A stretch of DNA of 64,000 nucleotides from Pseudomonas shahriarae (GTDB lineage: Bacteria; Pseudomonadota; Gammaproteobacteria; Pseudomonadales; Pseudomonadaceae). The translations under genes were made by a program, and so were the position numbers. The stretch spans positions 5,990,206 through 6,054,205 of the forward strand of contig NZ_CP077085.1 in the NCBI RefSeq assembly GCF_014268455.2, in the 5' to 3' direction. Position 1 is the stretch's first letter. Each line of letters begins with the position of its first letter. Of the stretch, positions 29,447 to 38,606 are shown piece after piece. The notes beneath the pieces were generated by a model. The model worked only from the letters and a program-made list of their open reading frames with translations, was not told the DNA's origin and did no database searches.

Positions 29447-29911
29447 ATGTGCGCTGACCTGTGGAGCTTTGCCCTCTCGACCTACGCCCGTACGGGCGCT
29501 GAAGATGCCTGCCTGCGCTTGCAGGAGCAAGGGGCGGATGTGTGTCTGTTGTTGTGCGGGCTGTGGCTGGAACAGCGCGGGGTGGCCCTTGAACCTGGAC
29601 GCGTGCAGGCGCTGCGAGCAATCGCCGGTCCCTGGCAGGCAGACGTTGTGGAGCCCTTGCGCAGGGTGCGCAAGCAATGGCGCGCCATAGCGCAGCAGGA
29701 TGTGGGGCTGGGAACGTTGCGCGAGCGGGTCAAGGCCCTGGAACTGGAAGCCGAACAGCAGTTGCTGTTACGTCTGGAAGCGCTGGCACAGGCTTGGCCA
29801 ACGGGAGAACGCGCCACGCATCAGACATGGCTTGAAGGACTGGCGACCGAAGCCGCCAACCTTGACCACGACGCGCTGCTTCAGCTGCGCGCCGCGGCCA
29901 CCGGCACTTAG
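29447..29911 (+). CDS. TIGR02444 / DUF2390 family protein
   Basis: A 154-residue uncharacterised protein. The start MCADLWSFALSTYARTGAEDACLRLQEQGADV matches the family, which is common beside the algP gene in pseudomonads. It is mostly helical, with no signal peptide or membrane segment. It is divergent from yheS and converges on algP, overlapping its stop by four bases. No catalytic motif was seen. Confidence 0.82.
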   Translation: MCADLWSFALSTYARTGAEDACLRLQEQGADVCLLLCGLWLEQRGVALEPGRVQALRAIAGPWQADVVEPLRRVRKQWRAIAQQDVGLGTLRERVKALELEAEQQLLLRLEALAQAWPTGERATHQTWLEGLATEAANLDHDALLQLRAAATGT

Positions 29912-30921
29912 GAAGCGCTGGTTGGGGTGGTGCCTGGTGCTACCGGGGCAGGCGTGCTGCTGGCCGGTGCAGTGGTAGCGGCTGGCGCTGCCGGTGCGGC
30001 AGGAGTCGCTGGCTTGGCAGCTGCTGGAGCTGGCGCGGGTTTGGCAGCCGCAGGTTTGGCAACCGGCTTGGCTGCTGGTTTCGCAGCAGCAGGTTTGGCA
30101 GCTGGCTTGGCCGCTGGTTTTGCAGCAGCAGGTTTGGCAGCTGGCTTGGCCGCTGGTTTTGCAGCAGCAGGTTTGGCAGCTGGCTTGGCCGCTGGCTTTG
30201 CAGCAGCAGTTTTAGCAACTGGCTTGGCGGCTGGTTTCGCAGCAGCAGTTTTAGCAGCTGGCTTGGCGGCTGGTTTCGCAGCAGCAGTTTTAGCAGCTGG
30301 CTTGGCGGCTGGTTTCGCAGCAGCAGTTTTAGCAGCTGGCTTGGCGGCTGGTTTTGCAGCAGCAGTTTTAGCAACTGGCTTGGCGGCTGGTTTCGCAGCA
30401 GCAGTTTTAGCAACTGGCTTGGCGGCTGGTTTCGCAGCAGCAGCTTTAGCAGGCGCTTTTTTAGCAGCAGGCTTGGCCGCAACTTTGGCCGGCGCCTTGG
30501 CCGCAACTGCCTTGGCTGGTGTACGAGTGCTCAACACTTTGGCCACAGCTTCTTTCACACGACCCACGCCCTGCGCCAGTTTCAGGCTCTCTTGGGCATC
30601 GCGCTTGAGTTGAAGGATGTAGGTGCGGGTTTCGGATTGACGATCCTTGAGGGCATCGAGCAAGTCCTCAAGTTCTTTGACGGCGCCCTTGGCTTTGGTT
30701 TGCGCCTTGGCTTTGCCGGCGGTCGCGGCGTCTTGCAGTTTAGTGCGGGATTTGTGCAGTTTTTCTTGAGCCTTGCCGCGTTGTTTTTCCAGCTTGGCGA
30801 GCAATTTCTCTGCATCAGCCAAGGCTTGGGAGCAAGCACTTTCCAAATGTTCGAGCAGGCTGCCCGAGAGTTGTTGGAGCAAGTGCAACGGGGTATTAAC
30901 AGGCTTCTGTTTGGCCGACAT
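29908..30921 (-). CDS. algP: AlgP (AlgR3), histone H1-like regulator with KPAA repeats
   Basis: A 337-residue DNA-binding protein, first known as a positive regulator of alginate genes in P. aeruginosa. The N-terminal 130 residues are a charged coiled-coil region (MSAKQKPVNTPLHLLQQLSG, then KLEKQRGKAQEKLHKSRTKL). Residues 161-290 are ten 13-residue repeats of the form AAAKPAAKP(A/V)AK(T/P), resembling the tail of histone H1. The last 45 residues are Ala/Pro/Thr-rich. The repeat number is likely to vary among strains because the DNA repeats are near-identical. Start ATG 30921 has AGGAGG upstream. Confidence 0.93.
   Translation of the reverse strand: MSAKQKPVNTPLHLLQQLSGSLLEHLESACSQALADAEKLLAKLEKQRGKAQEKLHKSRTKLQDAATAGKAKAQTKAKGAVKELEDLLDALKDRQSETRTYILQLKRDAQESLKLAQGVGRVKEAVAKVLSTRTPAKAVAAKAPAKVAAKPAAKKAPAKAAAAKPAAKPVAKTAAAKPAAKPVAKTAAAKPAAKPAAKTAAAKPAAKPAAKTAAAKPAAKPAAKTAAAKPAAKPVAKTAAAKPAAKPAAKPAAAKPAAKPAAKPAAAKPAAKPAAKPAAAKPAAKPVAKPAAAKPAPAPAAAKPATPAAPAAPAATTAPASSTPAPVAPGTTPTSAS
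30052..30441. repeat. 39-bp tandem repeats inside algP
   Basis: Ten consecutive 39-bp units encode AAAKPAAKP(A/V)AK(T/P). Neighbouring units differ by only a few bases, which favours slippage or recombination, always in steps that keep the reading frame. Six units end in KT and the four distal ones in KP, suggesting two rounds of expansion. Confidence 0.95.
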
Positions 30922-31113
30922 GGTTTACCTCCTGGCTGACGTGGGTGCGGCTCATACTAGCCCTCTGCTCTTACCGCCGCTAGGGCATGTTGACAGTATC
31001 GAATGCGTTGCGTTGCACCGCACAAAAATTCTTATTGATATAACGAAAAACCGCTCCGGTTTTTGCCCATCCACACTGGCATAATCCACCGCACTTTCGG
31101 CTGGAGAACACCC

Positions 31114-31779
31114 ATGTCGCGTTACCTTTTTTTCATCCTGGGTTTGTCGCTTTCAGTGGCCAACGCAATTGAGCCGACGGCGTCCAAAGACAGCCACGAT
31201 CTGGCCTACAGCCTGGGCGCCAGCCTAGGCGAACGCCTGCGCCAGGAAGTCCCCGACTTGCAGATCCAGGCCTTGCTCGAAGGTCTCAAACAGGCCTATC
31301 AAGGCAAGCCCCTGGCCCTGGATGACGCACGTATCACACAAATTCTTGCCCAGCACGAAGCGCAGGCCAGCGCCGAGGCCCAAGTGCCGCAAAGCGAAAA
31401 GGCCCTCACCGCCGAGCAACAATTCATGGCCACGGAAAAAGCCCGGGCCGGCGTGCGCGAATTGGCCGACGGCATCTTGCTCACAGAGTTGGCCGCCGGC
31501 AGCGGGAAAAAGCCGGGCGCCCGTGACAGGGTCCAAGTGAAGTACGTGGGGCGATTGCCCGATGGGACGATTTTCGACCAGAGTGCCCAGCCCCAATGGT
31601 TTCGCCTGGACAGCGTGATCAGCGGCTGGCAAAGCGCATTGCAACAGATGCCGGTTGGCGCGAAGTGGCGCCTGGTCATTCCATCGGCCCAAGCTTATGG
31701 CGCAGACGGTGCGGGTGAGCTGATCGCGCCTTACACGCCACTGGTTTTCGAGATTGAGCTGCTCGCAATCGGTAGCTGA
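31114..31779 (+). CDS. FKBP-type peptidyl-prolyl isomerase, exported
   Basis: A 221-residue periplasmic isomerase. The signal peptide is MSRYLFFILGLSLSVANA. The N-terminal FKBP dimerisation domain contains DLAYSLGASLGERLRQEVPDL and ITQILAQHEAQAS. The catalytic FKBP domain follows: RVQVKYVGRLPDGTIFDQS, the tryptophan in VISGWQSALQQMPVGAKWRLVIPSAQAYG. ATG 31114 has GGAGA upstream. Its place between algP and algQ matches P. aeruginosa. The PPIase fold looks complete. Confidence 0.93.
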   Translation: MSRYLFFILGLSLSVANAIEPTASKDSHDLAYSLGASLGERLRQEVPDLQIQALLEGLKQAYQGKPLALDDARITQILAQHEAQASAEAQVPQSEKALTAEQQFMATEKARAGVRELADGILLTELAAGSGKKPGARDRVQVKYVGRLPDGTIFDQSAQPQWFRLDSVISGWQSALQQMPVGAKWRLVIPSAQAYGADGAGELIAPYTPLVFEIELLAIGS

Positions 31780-31787
31780 ACCCAACG

Positions 31788-31819
31788 AAAAACGGTGCGC
31801 CATGCGCACCGTTTTTTTG
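31788..31819. terminator. Bidirectional terminator between FKBP gene and algQ
   Basis: The stem CGGTGCGC/GCGCACCG lies between an A-run on the left and a seven-T run on the right, so it can stop both convergent genes. It follows the FKBP stop by 9 bases and the algQ stop by about 15. Confidence 0.9.
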
Positions 31820-31834
31820 TCTTGCCGCTGAGGC

Positions 31835-32293
31835 TCAAGCCTGGGTTGCAGGCTCTTCCTTGTGGGCGTTGTGCAGCACTTCGATCAGGCAGTCCTCCAG
31901 TTCGAAGCGCTCATGGAGCAGGCCGCCCAGCTCTTTGAATTTTTCGGCAACGCACTTGCCTTTGTCGCAAAGGTCGTTAAAGGCCAGGAGTTTTTCGGTG
32001 ATGACATCAATGCGCGGGTAGATAGTCTCGGCCAAGTCCAGGCCACGCTGGTCGTCGAAGGCCTCGGCCTCCTTGGTCAATTGCTCATAGACCCCGAAGT
32101 GACCTGCCGAGACGTAATCCACCAAGACACCACAGAAGTCCTGCAGAGATCCACGGTTCTCAGCCAGCGCTTCGGGCTTCTCACCGAGAGCATCAAAGGC
32201 TCGAACCAATTCGTGACGTGCCTTCAACCAGCTGTCGATCAGCTTATGCACACCACCCCAGCGTTCCTGAGCATTCTGACAACTTTCCAACAT
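31835..32293 (-). CDS. algQ: AlgQ/Rsd anti-sigma-70 factor
   Basis: A 152-residue cytoplasmic protein that binds region 4 of RpoD. The family pattern is [30 protein letters not shown] and [30 protein letters not shown]. It shifts polymerase toward alternative sigma factors and affects alginate and siderophore genes in P. aeruginosa. ATG 32293 is chosen over a longer frame because it matches the Rsd N-terminus. Confidence 0.95.
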   Translation of the reverse strand: MLESCQNAQERWGGVHKLIDSWLKARHELVRAFDALGEKPEALAENRGSLQDFCGVLVDYVSAGHFGVYEQLTKEAEAFDDQRGLDLAETIYPRIDVITEKLLAFNDLCDKGKCVAEKFKELGGLLHERFELEDCLIEVLHNAHKEEPATQA

Positions 32294-32497
32294 GATGATC
32301 TCTTCCCTTATGGGCGGTGCCGCTTTTGCCCGCGCAACACTTCGAGGATAAAGCGGCACCGGACAACGCCGCATCGAACAAACTGTTTCAATAACGCGTG
32401 CGGGCCAGATTATGCCCGCATGACTATGGCTTCAAGGTACGCAGACCAGAAAGTTCATACAAGTGTTTAATCCCATCCTACGAGCCAACAACCCCAA

Positions 32498-33019
32498 TCA
32501 GTGCTTCACAAACCGCAAACCCTGACCGGACAACAGGCGTGAAAACTGCGTCCCTCCCAGGATGAGCATGGCAATGAAGAACAGCAGGCTCCATTCCGGG
32601 ATGCTCAAGTCGAACAACGTCCAGTTGATTTCCACACAGTCGACGGTGCCCTTGAATGCCAGTTGCAGGGCTTGCCCCAGCGTCAGGTTTTCGATCATGT
32701 ATTCCAGGCTTGGCCAGCAGTTGGGCATCTGGTCAGGCGGGATATTCTGCAACAGCACCTGGCGCACCGCTGTCACTGCGCCGAGCAATGCACAGCCCAT
32801 GCTCGCCGCCCAATACAGGTAAATGCCCACACGCCTGGGGCCATGGAGCGTCGCTATCAGGTTGATCAGGGTGAACACCGCCAGCAGGCTGCGCTGGATC
32901 AGGCACAGGAAACAAGGTCGCAGCAATGCCCCATATTCCAGATAAAAAGACGCGCCCAACGTCAGCACACCGGCCATGAACGCCAGGAAGAACAAGGAGC
33001 GTGAGGGGGCCAAAGACAT
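32498..33019 (-). CDS. dsbB: DsbB-type disulfide-bond oxidoreductase
   Basis: A 173-residue four-helix inner-membrane protein that reoxidises DsbA and passes electrons to quinone. The first redox pair is C36-F-L-C39, the second C101 and C128 in the second periplasmic loop (MPNCWPS; TVDCVEINW). The P. aeruginosa gene at this position is called dsbH, one of two DsbB paralogues. ATG 33019 starts MSLAPSRSLFFLAF. Confidence 0.92.
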   Translation of the reverse strand: MSLAPSRSLFFLAFMAGVLTLGASFYLEYGALLRPCFLCLIQRSLLAVFTLINLIATLHGPRRVGIYLYWAASMGCALLGAVTAVRQVLLQNIPPDQMPNCWPSLEYMIENLTLGQALQLAFKGTVDCVEINWTLFDLSIPEWSLLFFIAMLILGGTQFSRLLSGQGLRFVKH

Positions 33020-33204
33020 TGTTTATCCGCAACGCAAGAGATAGGTAGTTACGGTAGAGGAAAGACCTTACCCCTTTCAATACGCGCTGGAGCAGACGCT
33101 TCCGTGAGATTGCAGGGATATACCGTCAGAAGGTAGGTAACTTTGCGTGGCTCAGTGTGGGAAACCACCTCAGCCCCTGAAACGCCCCTAACCAAGGGGA
33201 TTTG

Positions 33205-33245
33205 AAGGGCTGGCTGCCAGATGTTTCCCAGCCAACCCTTCAAAA
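33205..33245. other. Hairpin of unknown role downstream of hemY
   Basis: TGAAGGGCTGGCTG and CAGCCAACCCTTCA pair with one mismatch. On the minus strand, the direction of dsbB transcription into hemY's 3' side, the T-run comes before rather than after the stem, so it is not a normal terminator. The surrounding gap 33020-33254 shows no gene. Confidence 0.4.
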
Positions 33246-33254
33246 AATCCTACG

Positions 33255-34496
33255 TCAAACCCGTGCAGGCACCGGCAGCGGTGAAGCCAGCAGACGGCTA
33301 TCCAGCAGCCCAAGGCCTTCCTGGAACAGCTGATTACTGCGCTCGGTATCACCCAACTGCGCCAGCAAGCGCGCCAACTCGGCGCAGGCCTCGGGGTTGC
33401 GCTGCACTTGCAGGCTGCTTTCCAGATAGTCCCGCGCCTTGCCCCACAAACTGTTTTGCAGGCAAAGCCGACCCAAGGTCAGCAACAGGCTGGCATCCCC
33501 CGGGTGATCCTTGAGCCAACCTTCGGCGAATTTCAGCTGGCGTGCCGGATCGCTACCGCGCAACAGGCCATACAACCGGATCAGGTGGCTGTCATAACCG
33601 CGCTTGAGCGCCACACGCAACGCCTCTTCGGCCTTGGCATCGGCGCCCAGCTGACGCAACTGCTCGGCATAGGCCAGCACCAGTTGGGGCTCCTGGCGCT
33701 GGGCCGAGGTCAACTGCTGCCAGGCCCGCTCAAGGGATTGCAGACCGGCTTCACCGTGCTCTTCACGCTGGACCGCCAGGCTCAGGTTTTCACCCCAGGC
33801 CCGGCGCTCCAGATCTGCCAGTTCGGCGGCAGGCAGCACTTTGTCCTTGCGCAGTTCCGGCAACAGGCGGATCACCGAAGACCAGTCACCGCGCTGCTGG
33901 TGCAAGCGCTGGAGTTGACGCAATACCTGGGCGTTGTGCGGATGGCGTTCATGCATGGCCTGCAGAGTCACCAGGGCGGCGTCGGTGTCGCCACGGTCCA
34001 TCTGCAACTGCGCGTGGCTCAAGGCGATGGCCAATTCGGCCTGGGGCTGACGCTCCAGGGCGCGCTCAAGCAGGCCGTCGGACTCTTCATAACGCCCCTG
34101 CTCGTTGGCGGCCCGGGCCGCGCCAAGGTAATACAGCAGCGGCTGACGCTCGGCTTCTGCAGCACGGTGCAGGTGTCGCTCGGCGCTGGCCCAGCGGCCT
34201 TCCGCCAGGTCCATCTGCCCTTGCTCGATGGCGACCTGCACGCGTCGGCTGCGATTGCGGCGCGACCAGGGATTGACCACGCCACCAGAGGTTGTCACCA
34301 GCCCCAGCAGCACCCGCAGCAGATAGATCGCCAGGCCGACGACAAACACCGCCACCAGGGTCGACCACAGGCCAGACTCGTAATGCAGCACATGGGGATA
34401 GGTGATCAGCACATAGCCGGTGTGTTTCGAGATGCCTACCGCCAGCGCCAGGGCGAGGGCAATCGCCAGCATCAGGATCACATAGAAACGCTTCAT
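33255..34496 (-). CDS. hemY: HemY, heme-biosynthesis-associated membrane protein
   Basis: A 413-residue inner-membrane protein with two N-terminal membrane segments (VILMLAIALALALAVGISKHTG and STLVAVFVVGLAIYLLRVLLGL), then a periplasm- or cytoplasm-exposed TPR domain with repeats such as WASAERHLHRAAEAERQPLLYYLGAARAANEQGRYEESD. This is the proteobacterial HemY, not protoporphyrinogen oxidase of the same name. It follows hemX with a five-base gap. Its molecular role in heme formation is not settled. Confidence 0.93.
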   Translation of the reverse strand: MKRFYVILMLAIALALALAVGISKHTGYVLITYPHVLHYESGLWSTLVAVFVVGLAIYLLRVLLGLVTTSGGVVNPWSRRNRSRRVQVAIEQGQMDLAEGRWASAERHLHRAAEAERQPLLYYLGAARAANEQGRYEESDGLLERALERQPQAELAIALSHAQLQMDRGDTDAALVTLQAMHERHPHNAQVLRQLQRLHQQRGDWSSVIRLLPELRKDKVLPAAELADLERRAWGENLSLAVQREEHGEAGLQSLERAWQQLTSAQRQEPQLVLAYAEQLRQLGADAKAEEALRVALKRGYDSHLIRLYGLLRGSDPARQLKFAEGWLKDHPGDASLLLTLGRLCLQNSLWGKARDYLESSLQVQRNPEACAELARLLAQLGDTERSNQLFQEGLGLLDSRLLASPLPVPARV

Positions 34497-34501
34497 CGGC
34501 T

Positions 34502-35614
34502 TTACTCCTGGGTCGCCGGCTTACCGGCGGAAGCCTTGGCTTCATCGGCAGACAGATGGCGGCGTTCAAGGTAAGCCTGCACCGCAGACAAGCTCGCGGC
34601 GAGGTCCGGGGTCACCACCGAGACGGCCTTGGGCTCAAGCTCGGTGATACGCGCCAGCATGGCCTGGCTTTGCGGGTTGTCCTGGTTGAAGTTGTCTTGC
34701 AAGACGCTGCGCGCCTCGCCCAACGCACGGGCGTACACCGCCGGTTCGCCATTGAGCGCCGCCCATTGCGCCTGCTCCAGCGCCAGGCTCAGGGCCAGTC
34801 GCACCTGGTTCAAGCCTTGGCCTGCCAGCAGCGGGCGGATGTTATCGTCAGGGTTGAAGTCGATCCGGAAGTAGCGGGAGATCTGTTCCCACCACTGGCT
34901 CCAGCGACTGTCCGTGTCGGTGCTCGGACGGCCCTGTGGGCTCTCTTGCAGCTGATATTCCGGGGACACGGCGGCCAGTTGCACCACCTGGTCCCGCAGC
35001 GCCGCCAGTTGCAGGTACAGCCCGGTACGGTCTGGCTGCTCGACGCTGCGCAAGGCCGCCAAACTCTTGGCCAACTGCTCACGGGCGGCGTAGGAACCGG
35101 GATCGCTCTGCTCGCGCAGGATCTCATCGGCGCCCTGCACCAGCGCCTGGGCACTGTTGATATCCTGCAAGGCCGACAGGCGCAGGCTGGCCAGACGCAG
35201 CAGATGCTCGGCCTCGGCCAGGCGCCAATCCTTGCGGCTAGCGCCCAGGACGGTTTCCAGACGCTGATTCAAGCGTTGCTGGTCGCCCTGCAATTGCGCC
35301 ACCAATCGACGGCGTTCTTCCAGCTCATCAGCACCCGGCAATTGCGCCAGGCGCGCGGCCAACTGCTGTTGTGCCTGCTCAATACCCTGGGATTGTTCAT
35401 CCAGGGTACGCACCTGCCCCAACTGTTGCTGACTGCTCGCTTGCAGGGCCCGGACCTGCCAGAGCCCCCAGCCGCCGGCCGCAACACCGGCGGCACCGAG
35501 CAGCAAGGCGAAGACCGCCAGGCCGTTGCCACGGCGCGGCGCAGTGACCGGGGTCTCAACAGGCGCATCAAGCGCGGGCTGAGCTTCATCTTTAGGCAAG
35601 GCTGTTTCGCTCAC
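34502..35614 (-). CDS. hemX: HemX, uroporphyrinogen-III C-methyltransferase-like membrane protein
   Basis: A 370-residue protein with a Pro/Ala N-terminal tail, one membrane segment (NGLAVFALLLGAAGVAAGGWGLW), a coiled coil (residues about 60-125) and the HemX domain with EAEHLLRLASLRLSALQDINSAQALVQGADEIL. It starts with GTG at 35614 after AGGAT. Despite the common database name, no methyltransferase motif is visible. It is third in the hemC-hemD-hemX-hemY operon. Confidence 0.92.
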   Translation of the reverse strand: MSETALPKDEAQPALDAPVETPVTAPRRGNGLAVFALLLGAAGVAAGGWGLWQVRALQASSQQQLGQVRTLDEQSQGIEQAQQQLAARLAQLPGADELEERRRLVAQLQGDQQRLNQRLETVLGASRKDWRLAEAEHLLRLASLRLSALQDINSAQALVQGADEILREQSDPGSYAAREQLAKSLAALRSVEQPDRTGLYLQLAALRDQVVQLAAVSPEYQLQESPQGRPSTDTDSRWSQWWEQISRYFRIDFNPDDNIRPLLAGQGLNQVRLALSLALEQAQWAALNGEPAVYARALGEARSVLQDNFNQDNPQSQAMLARITELEPKAVSVVTPDLAASLSAVQAYLERRHLSADEAKASAGKPATQE

Positions 35615-35633
35615 GTGTCCATCCTTTGCGTTA

Positions 35634-36401
35634 TTAGAGAGTGGGAACGGGCTGGCTCCGTAACGCCACTAGCAAAGCCGCGGCACTGGCACCGCGGCAA
35701 TCCACAACTTTTTCCGCGCCCGCCGCCCGCGCCATTTCGGCGACGCGTGGGCTGGGCACGAACAACGGCAACTGTGCCACGCGTGGCCAATGGGCGCCGG
35801 CAAGGCTTTGCAAATGCAAAAAACCCTGCCCACTGCTGACCACCAGGCCGTTCAAGCGTTCCACAGCAATGCGCTGGGCGAGCACATCCGGGTCGTAGGC
35901 TGGCAGAAACCGACGATACAACTCCAGATAATCGACACTAGCACCTTGGCCGCGTAAACGCTCAGCCAGCAACTCTCGCCCACCCTGCCCGCGCAGGATC
36001 AATACCCGGGCATCGGCAATGGCGACAGCCTCGCGCAACCGGGGCACTTCAAGCAAGGCTTCGCTGTCATCCCCAACCTCGGGGTAGCTCACATCCAGGC
36101 CTTGGTCAGCCAGAACCTGGGCCGTTGCTGCGCCGACGCTGAACCACGGCAACGCCGGCACCGCTGGCGCGTACTGATCGAGCAATTGCAGCGCCACGCG
36201 CGCGGCCGGCTTGCTTACCACGATCACCGCGCAGTAGCGATCCAGGCCCTGGAAAACCGCCTGATGCTCAGGAGTGATGGGCAAGGGTTCGGTTTCCAGC
36301 AACGGCAAGCAGCTGCTGAAGATACCGGCTTCGGACAACGAGGCCGCCAGGGCTGCCGATTCCTCGGCAGGCCGCGTCAGCAGCACACGCCAACCGGTCA
36401 C
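35634..36401 (-). CDS. hemD: Uroporphyrinogen-III synthase
   Basis: A 255-residue enzyme that cyclises hydroxymethylbilane with inversion of ring D. The two-domain fold is suggested by [56 protein letters not shown] and [16 protein letters not shown]. The start is GTG at 36401, overlapping the hemC stop (GTGA), so translation is probably coupled to hemC. Confidence 0.93.
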   Translation of the reverse strand: MTGWRVLLTRPAEESAALAASLSEAGIFSSCLPLLETEPLPITPEHQAVFQGLDRYCAVIVVSKPAARVALQLLDQYAPAVPALPWFSVGAATAQVLADQGLDVSYPEVGDDSEALLEVPRLREAVAIADARVLILRGQGGRELLAERLRGQGASVDYLELYRRFLPAYDPDVLAQRIAVERLNGLVVSSGQGFLHLQSLAGAHWPRVAQLPLFVPSPRVAEMARAAGAEKVVDCRGASAAALLVALRSQPVPTL

Positions 36402-37339
36402 TGCGGACCGGCCTCGCCATAGACTTTTTGCAGAATGGCGCCGGCGCCTTTGGCCAGCAATTCTTCGGCAACCTTCACACCCAGGCTGGCGGCCTCGGCT
36501 TGTGGCCCGCGAATTTCAGCGGTGAGCAGTAAACCACCGTCGGGATCGCCCACCAGGCCACGCAGCCAGAGGTTGTCACCCTCAAGGACCGCGTAACAGG
36601 CGATCGGTACCTGGCAGCCACCGTTGAGGTGCTTGTTCAGGGCGCGTTCGGCGGTGACGCGAATTTCGGTTTGCTGATGATCGAGAGGCTTGAGCAGCGC
36701 CTGGATTTCACGGTCTGCGGTACGGCATTCGATACCGACGGCCCCCTGCCCACCGGCCGGCAAGCTGTCTTCGACACTGATGGCCGAAGTGATGCGGTCT
36801 TCAAAGCCCAGGCGAATCAGGCCCGCCGCCGCCAGGATGATCGCGTCGTACTCGCCGGCATCCAGCTTGGCCAGGCGGGTATTGACGTTGCCCCGCAGGA
36901 AGCGGATCTGCAGGTCCGGGCGACGGGTCAGCAACTGGGCCTGGCGACGCAGGCTGGAAGTCCCGACGATGCTACCCAGGGGGAGCTCATCAAGGGAGGC
37001 GTAGGTGTTGGACACGAAGGCATCGCGCGGGTCTTCACGCTCGCAGATGCAATACAGGCCCAGGCCTTCGGGAAAGTCCATCGGTACGTCTTTCATTGAG
37101 TGCACGGCGATGTCGGCTTCATTCTCCAAGAGCGCGGTTTCCAGCTCCTTGACGAACAGCCCCTTGCCGCCGATTTTCGACAGTGGCGAGTCGAGCAGCT
37201 TGTCGCCGCGACTGACCATGGGCACCAGGGACACCGTAAGGCCCGGATGGGCTTGCTCAAGGCGGGCTTTGACGTATTCGGCCTGCCACAAGGCCAGGGC
37301 ACTTTTACGGGTGGCGATGCGGATTTCGCGAGAGGACAT
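36398..37339 (-). CDS. hemC: Porphobilinogen deaminase (hydroxymethylbilane synthase)
   Basis: A 313-residue enzyme that joins four porphobilinogens. [19 protein letters not shown] is the typical start, followed by [14 protein letters not shown] and [12 protein letters not shown] with [22 protein letters not shown]. The dipyrromethane cofactor cysteine is in [13 protein letters not shown]. It opens the hemCDXY operon, 138 bases from algR; that gap holds its promoter but no other gene. Confidence 0.97.
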   Translation of the reverse strand: MSSREIRIATRKSALALWQAEYVKARLEQAHPGLTVSLVPMVSRGDKLLDSPLSKIGGKGLFVKELETALLENEADIAVHSMKDVPMDFPEGLGLYCICEREDPRDAFVSNTYASLDELPLGSIVGTSSLRRQAQLLTRRPDLQIRFLRGNVNTRLAKLDAGEYDAIILAAAGLIRLGFEDRITSAISVEDSLPAGGQGAVGIECRTADREIQALLKPLDHQQTEIRVTAERALNKHLNGGCQVPIACYAVLEGDNLWLRGLVGDPDGGLLLTAEIRGPQAEAASLGVKVAEELLAKGAGAILQKVYGEAGPQ

Positions 37340-37477
37340 GGATCAATCCGTACTGAATAGATACGGCAGATAATAACAGCTCAGGCAGAACCGCCTTGAT
37401 TTGAATCAGCAAGTGCGGGGCCTCCCTGGCCGCGTCACTCCGGGATTCGGGGCATGCAGGTCGCTCAAGCCCTCGGG

Positions 37478-38224
37478 CTAAAGCTGCTGCATCATTTTGC
37501 GCACGCCTGCGACATGGCGTCGGCTGACGATCAACGCATCGCCGTTGAGCCCTTTGAGGAACAACTGGAAATGCCCCAGGGGCGTGCGTTGCAGGCGCTC
37601 GATACGCTCGCGGGCCACCAGCGCATTGCGATGGATGCGCACAAAGCGCTCGCCAAATTCGTCTTCCAGGGCCTTGAGCGGCTCATCGAGCAGCACTTCG
37701 CCGACCTCGTGGCGCAAGGTCACGTACTTGTGGTCGGCGATAAAATAAATCACCTGGTCCACGGGAATCAGCTCGATGCCCTTGCGGGTCCGCGCGCTGA
37801 TATGGCTACGCGGGCCGTTGCCACTTTGCGCTGCGGGCTGGGTCAAGGCGCCGAGTTGGGCGCGATTGGGTCGCTCAGCCTTCTTCAAGGCCTTGAGTAC
37901 CGCATCGGCAGCCACTGGCTTGACCAGGAAGCTGACACCGCTGGCCTCCAGGGCCTGCGAGGGAAACTCCTCTTCACTGGCACAAAGCACCAATGCCGGC
38001 GGCGACTCGCGCTCGCTCAAGCGGGCAGCTACCTGCAGGCCATCAAGGCCCGGCATGGCGATATCGAGCAGCACCACATCCGGCTTCAGGCTTTCGATCA
38101 AGGCCAATGCCTCGTCGCCACTGCAAGCGCTGGGTTCAAGGACACTGTATCCCTCAAGCTCACTGACCATACGGCTCAGTCGCTCGCGGGCTTGGGGTTC
38201 GTCATCAACGATCAGGACATTCAT
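37478..38224 (-). CDS. algR: AlgR, LytTR-type response regulator
   Basis: A 248-residue regulator. The receiver domain has the acidic pair in DDEP, phosphoacceptor D54 in VVLLDIAMPG and K102 in FLVKPV. The C-terminal LytTR DNA-binding domain has YFIADHKYVTLRH and FVRIHRNALVARERIERLQ. It controls alginate, type IV pili and other traits in pseudomonads. ATG 38224 overlaps the stop of the upstream frame (ATGA), the remnant of its partner kinase gene algZ. All phosphorelay residues are kept although the adjacent kinase is broken. Confidence 0.95.
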   Translation of the reverse strand: MNVLIVDDEPQARERLSRMVSELEGYSVLEPSACSGDEALALIESLKPDVVLLDIAMPGLDGLQVAARLSERESPPALVLCASEEEFPSQALEASGVSFLVKPVAADAVLKALKKAERPNRAQLGALTQPAAQSGNGPRSHISARTRKGIELIPVDQVIYFIADHKYVTLRHEVGEVLLDEPLKALEDEFGERFVRIHRNALVARERIERLQRTPLGHFQLFLKGLNGDALIVSRRHVAGVRKMMQQL

Positions 38225-38606
38225 ATTGCGCTGGATTCCTGCGTGAGTCTCGCACAAGGATAGCGTAGACAGGTGCGGTGACTTCCGTCACGGCGATCCA
38301 CGCTAAGACTAGCGCGAGCGGCAAAAAGTGCCCCGAGAGCGACACCAATATTTACCCGGACCTGTTCAATACCGCCCATAACCCGATACCGCAGGGCATC
38401 GTCATAGGGTTTGCTGATACACAATATGAACACCCCCTCTACTTTAAGGTTAGCCTGGAGTTCGACCTCATTGCCTGGCATTGGTGCAGTGCACCCCTGT
38501 CAGTGCAACTGTAGACGCTCATGAAGACGACATTGCTCAATCGTCAAATATCGTTTCAATAAACATCCTTTGTTTACCTCAGGAACCGGCCGGGTTAAAC
38601 CCCCGC
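38221..38606 (-). pseudogene. algZ: Remnant of the sensor kinase gene algZ (fimS)
   Basis: One minus-strand frame from 38606 to 38221 reads like the C-terminal part of a LytS-type histidine kinase with pieces missing. 38606-38503 encodes TRPVPEV then KRYLTIEQCRLHERLQL, the conserved region after the phosphorylated histidine. An in-frame TGA at 38502-38500 interrupts it. 38499-38221 encodes TAPMPGNEVELQANL (N-box side), ISKPYDD, NIGVALGALF and SLSVDRRDGSHRTCLRYPC, typical of the ATPase end. About 30 residues expected between the two parts are absent, and a second in-frame stop lies at 38610-38608. The last codons overlap the algR start as ATGA. In P. aeruginosa the intact gene lies at exactly this place. 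Confidence 0.75.

Noticed and set aside
30052..30441. CRISPR-like periodic DNA
   Set aside because: Units are contiguous with no spacers and encode the algP repeat in frame.
29927..30613. Long Ala/Gly/Leu-rich plus-strand frame opposite algP
   Set aside because: It is the reverse complement of the Lys/Pro/Ala repeats of algP; it has no ribosome site or family features.
33205..33245. Hairpin after hemY as an intrinsic terminator
   Set aside because: The T-run is on the wrong side of the stem for minus-strand transcription.
38221..38481. The 86-codon frame before algR as an intact small gene
   Set aside because: Homology-like sequence continues upstream of its ATG and across a stop, which fits a kinase remnant better than a small gene.
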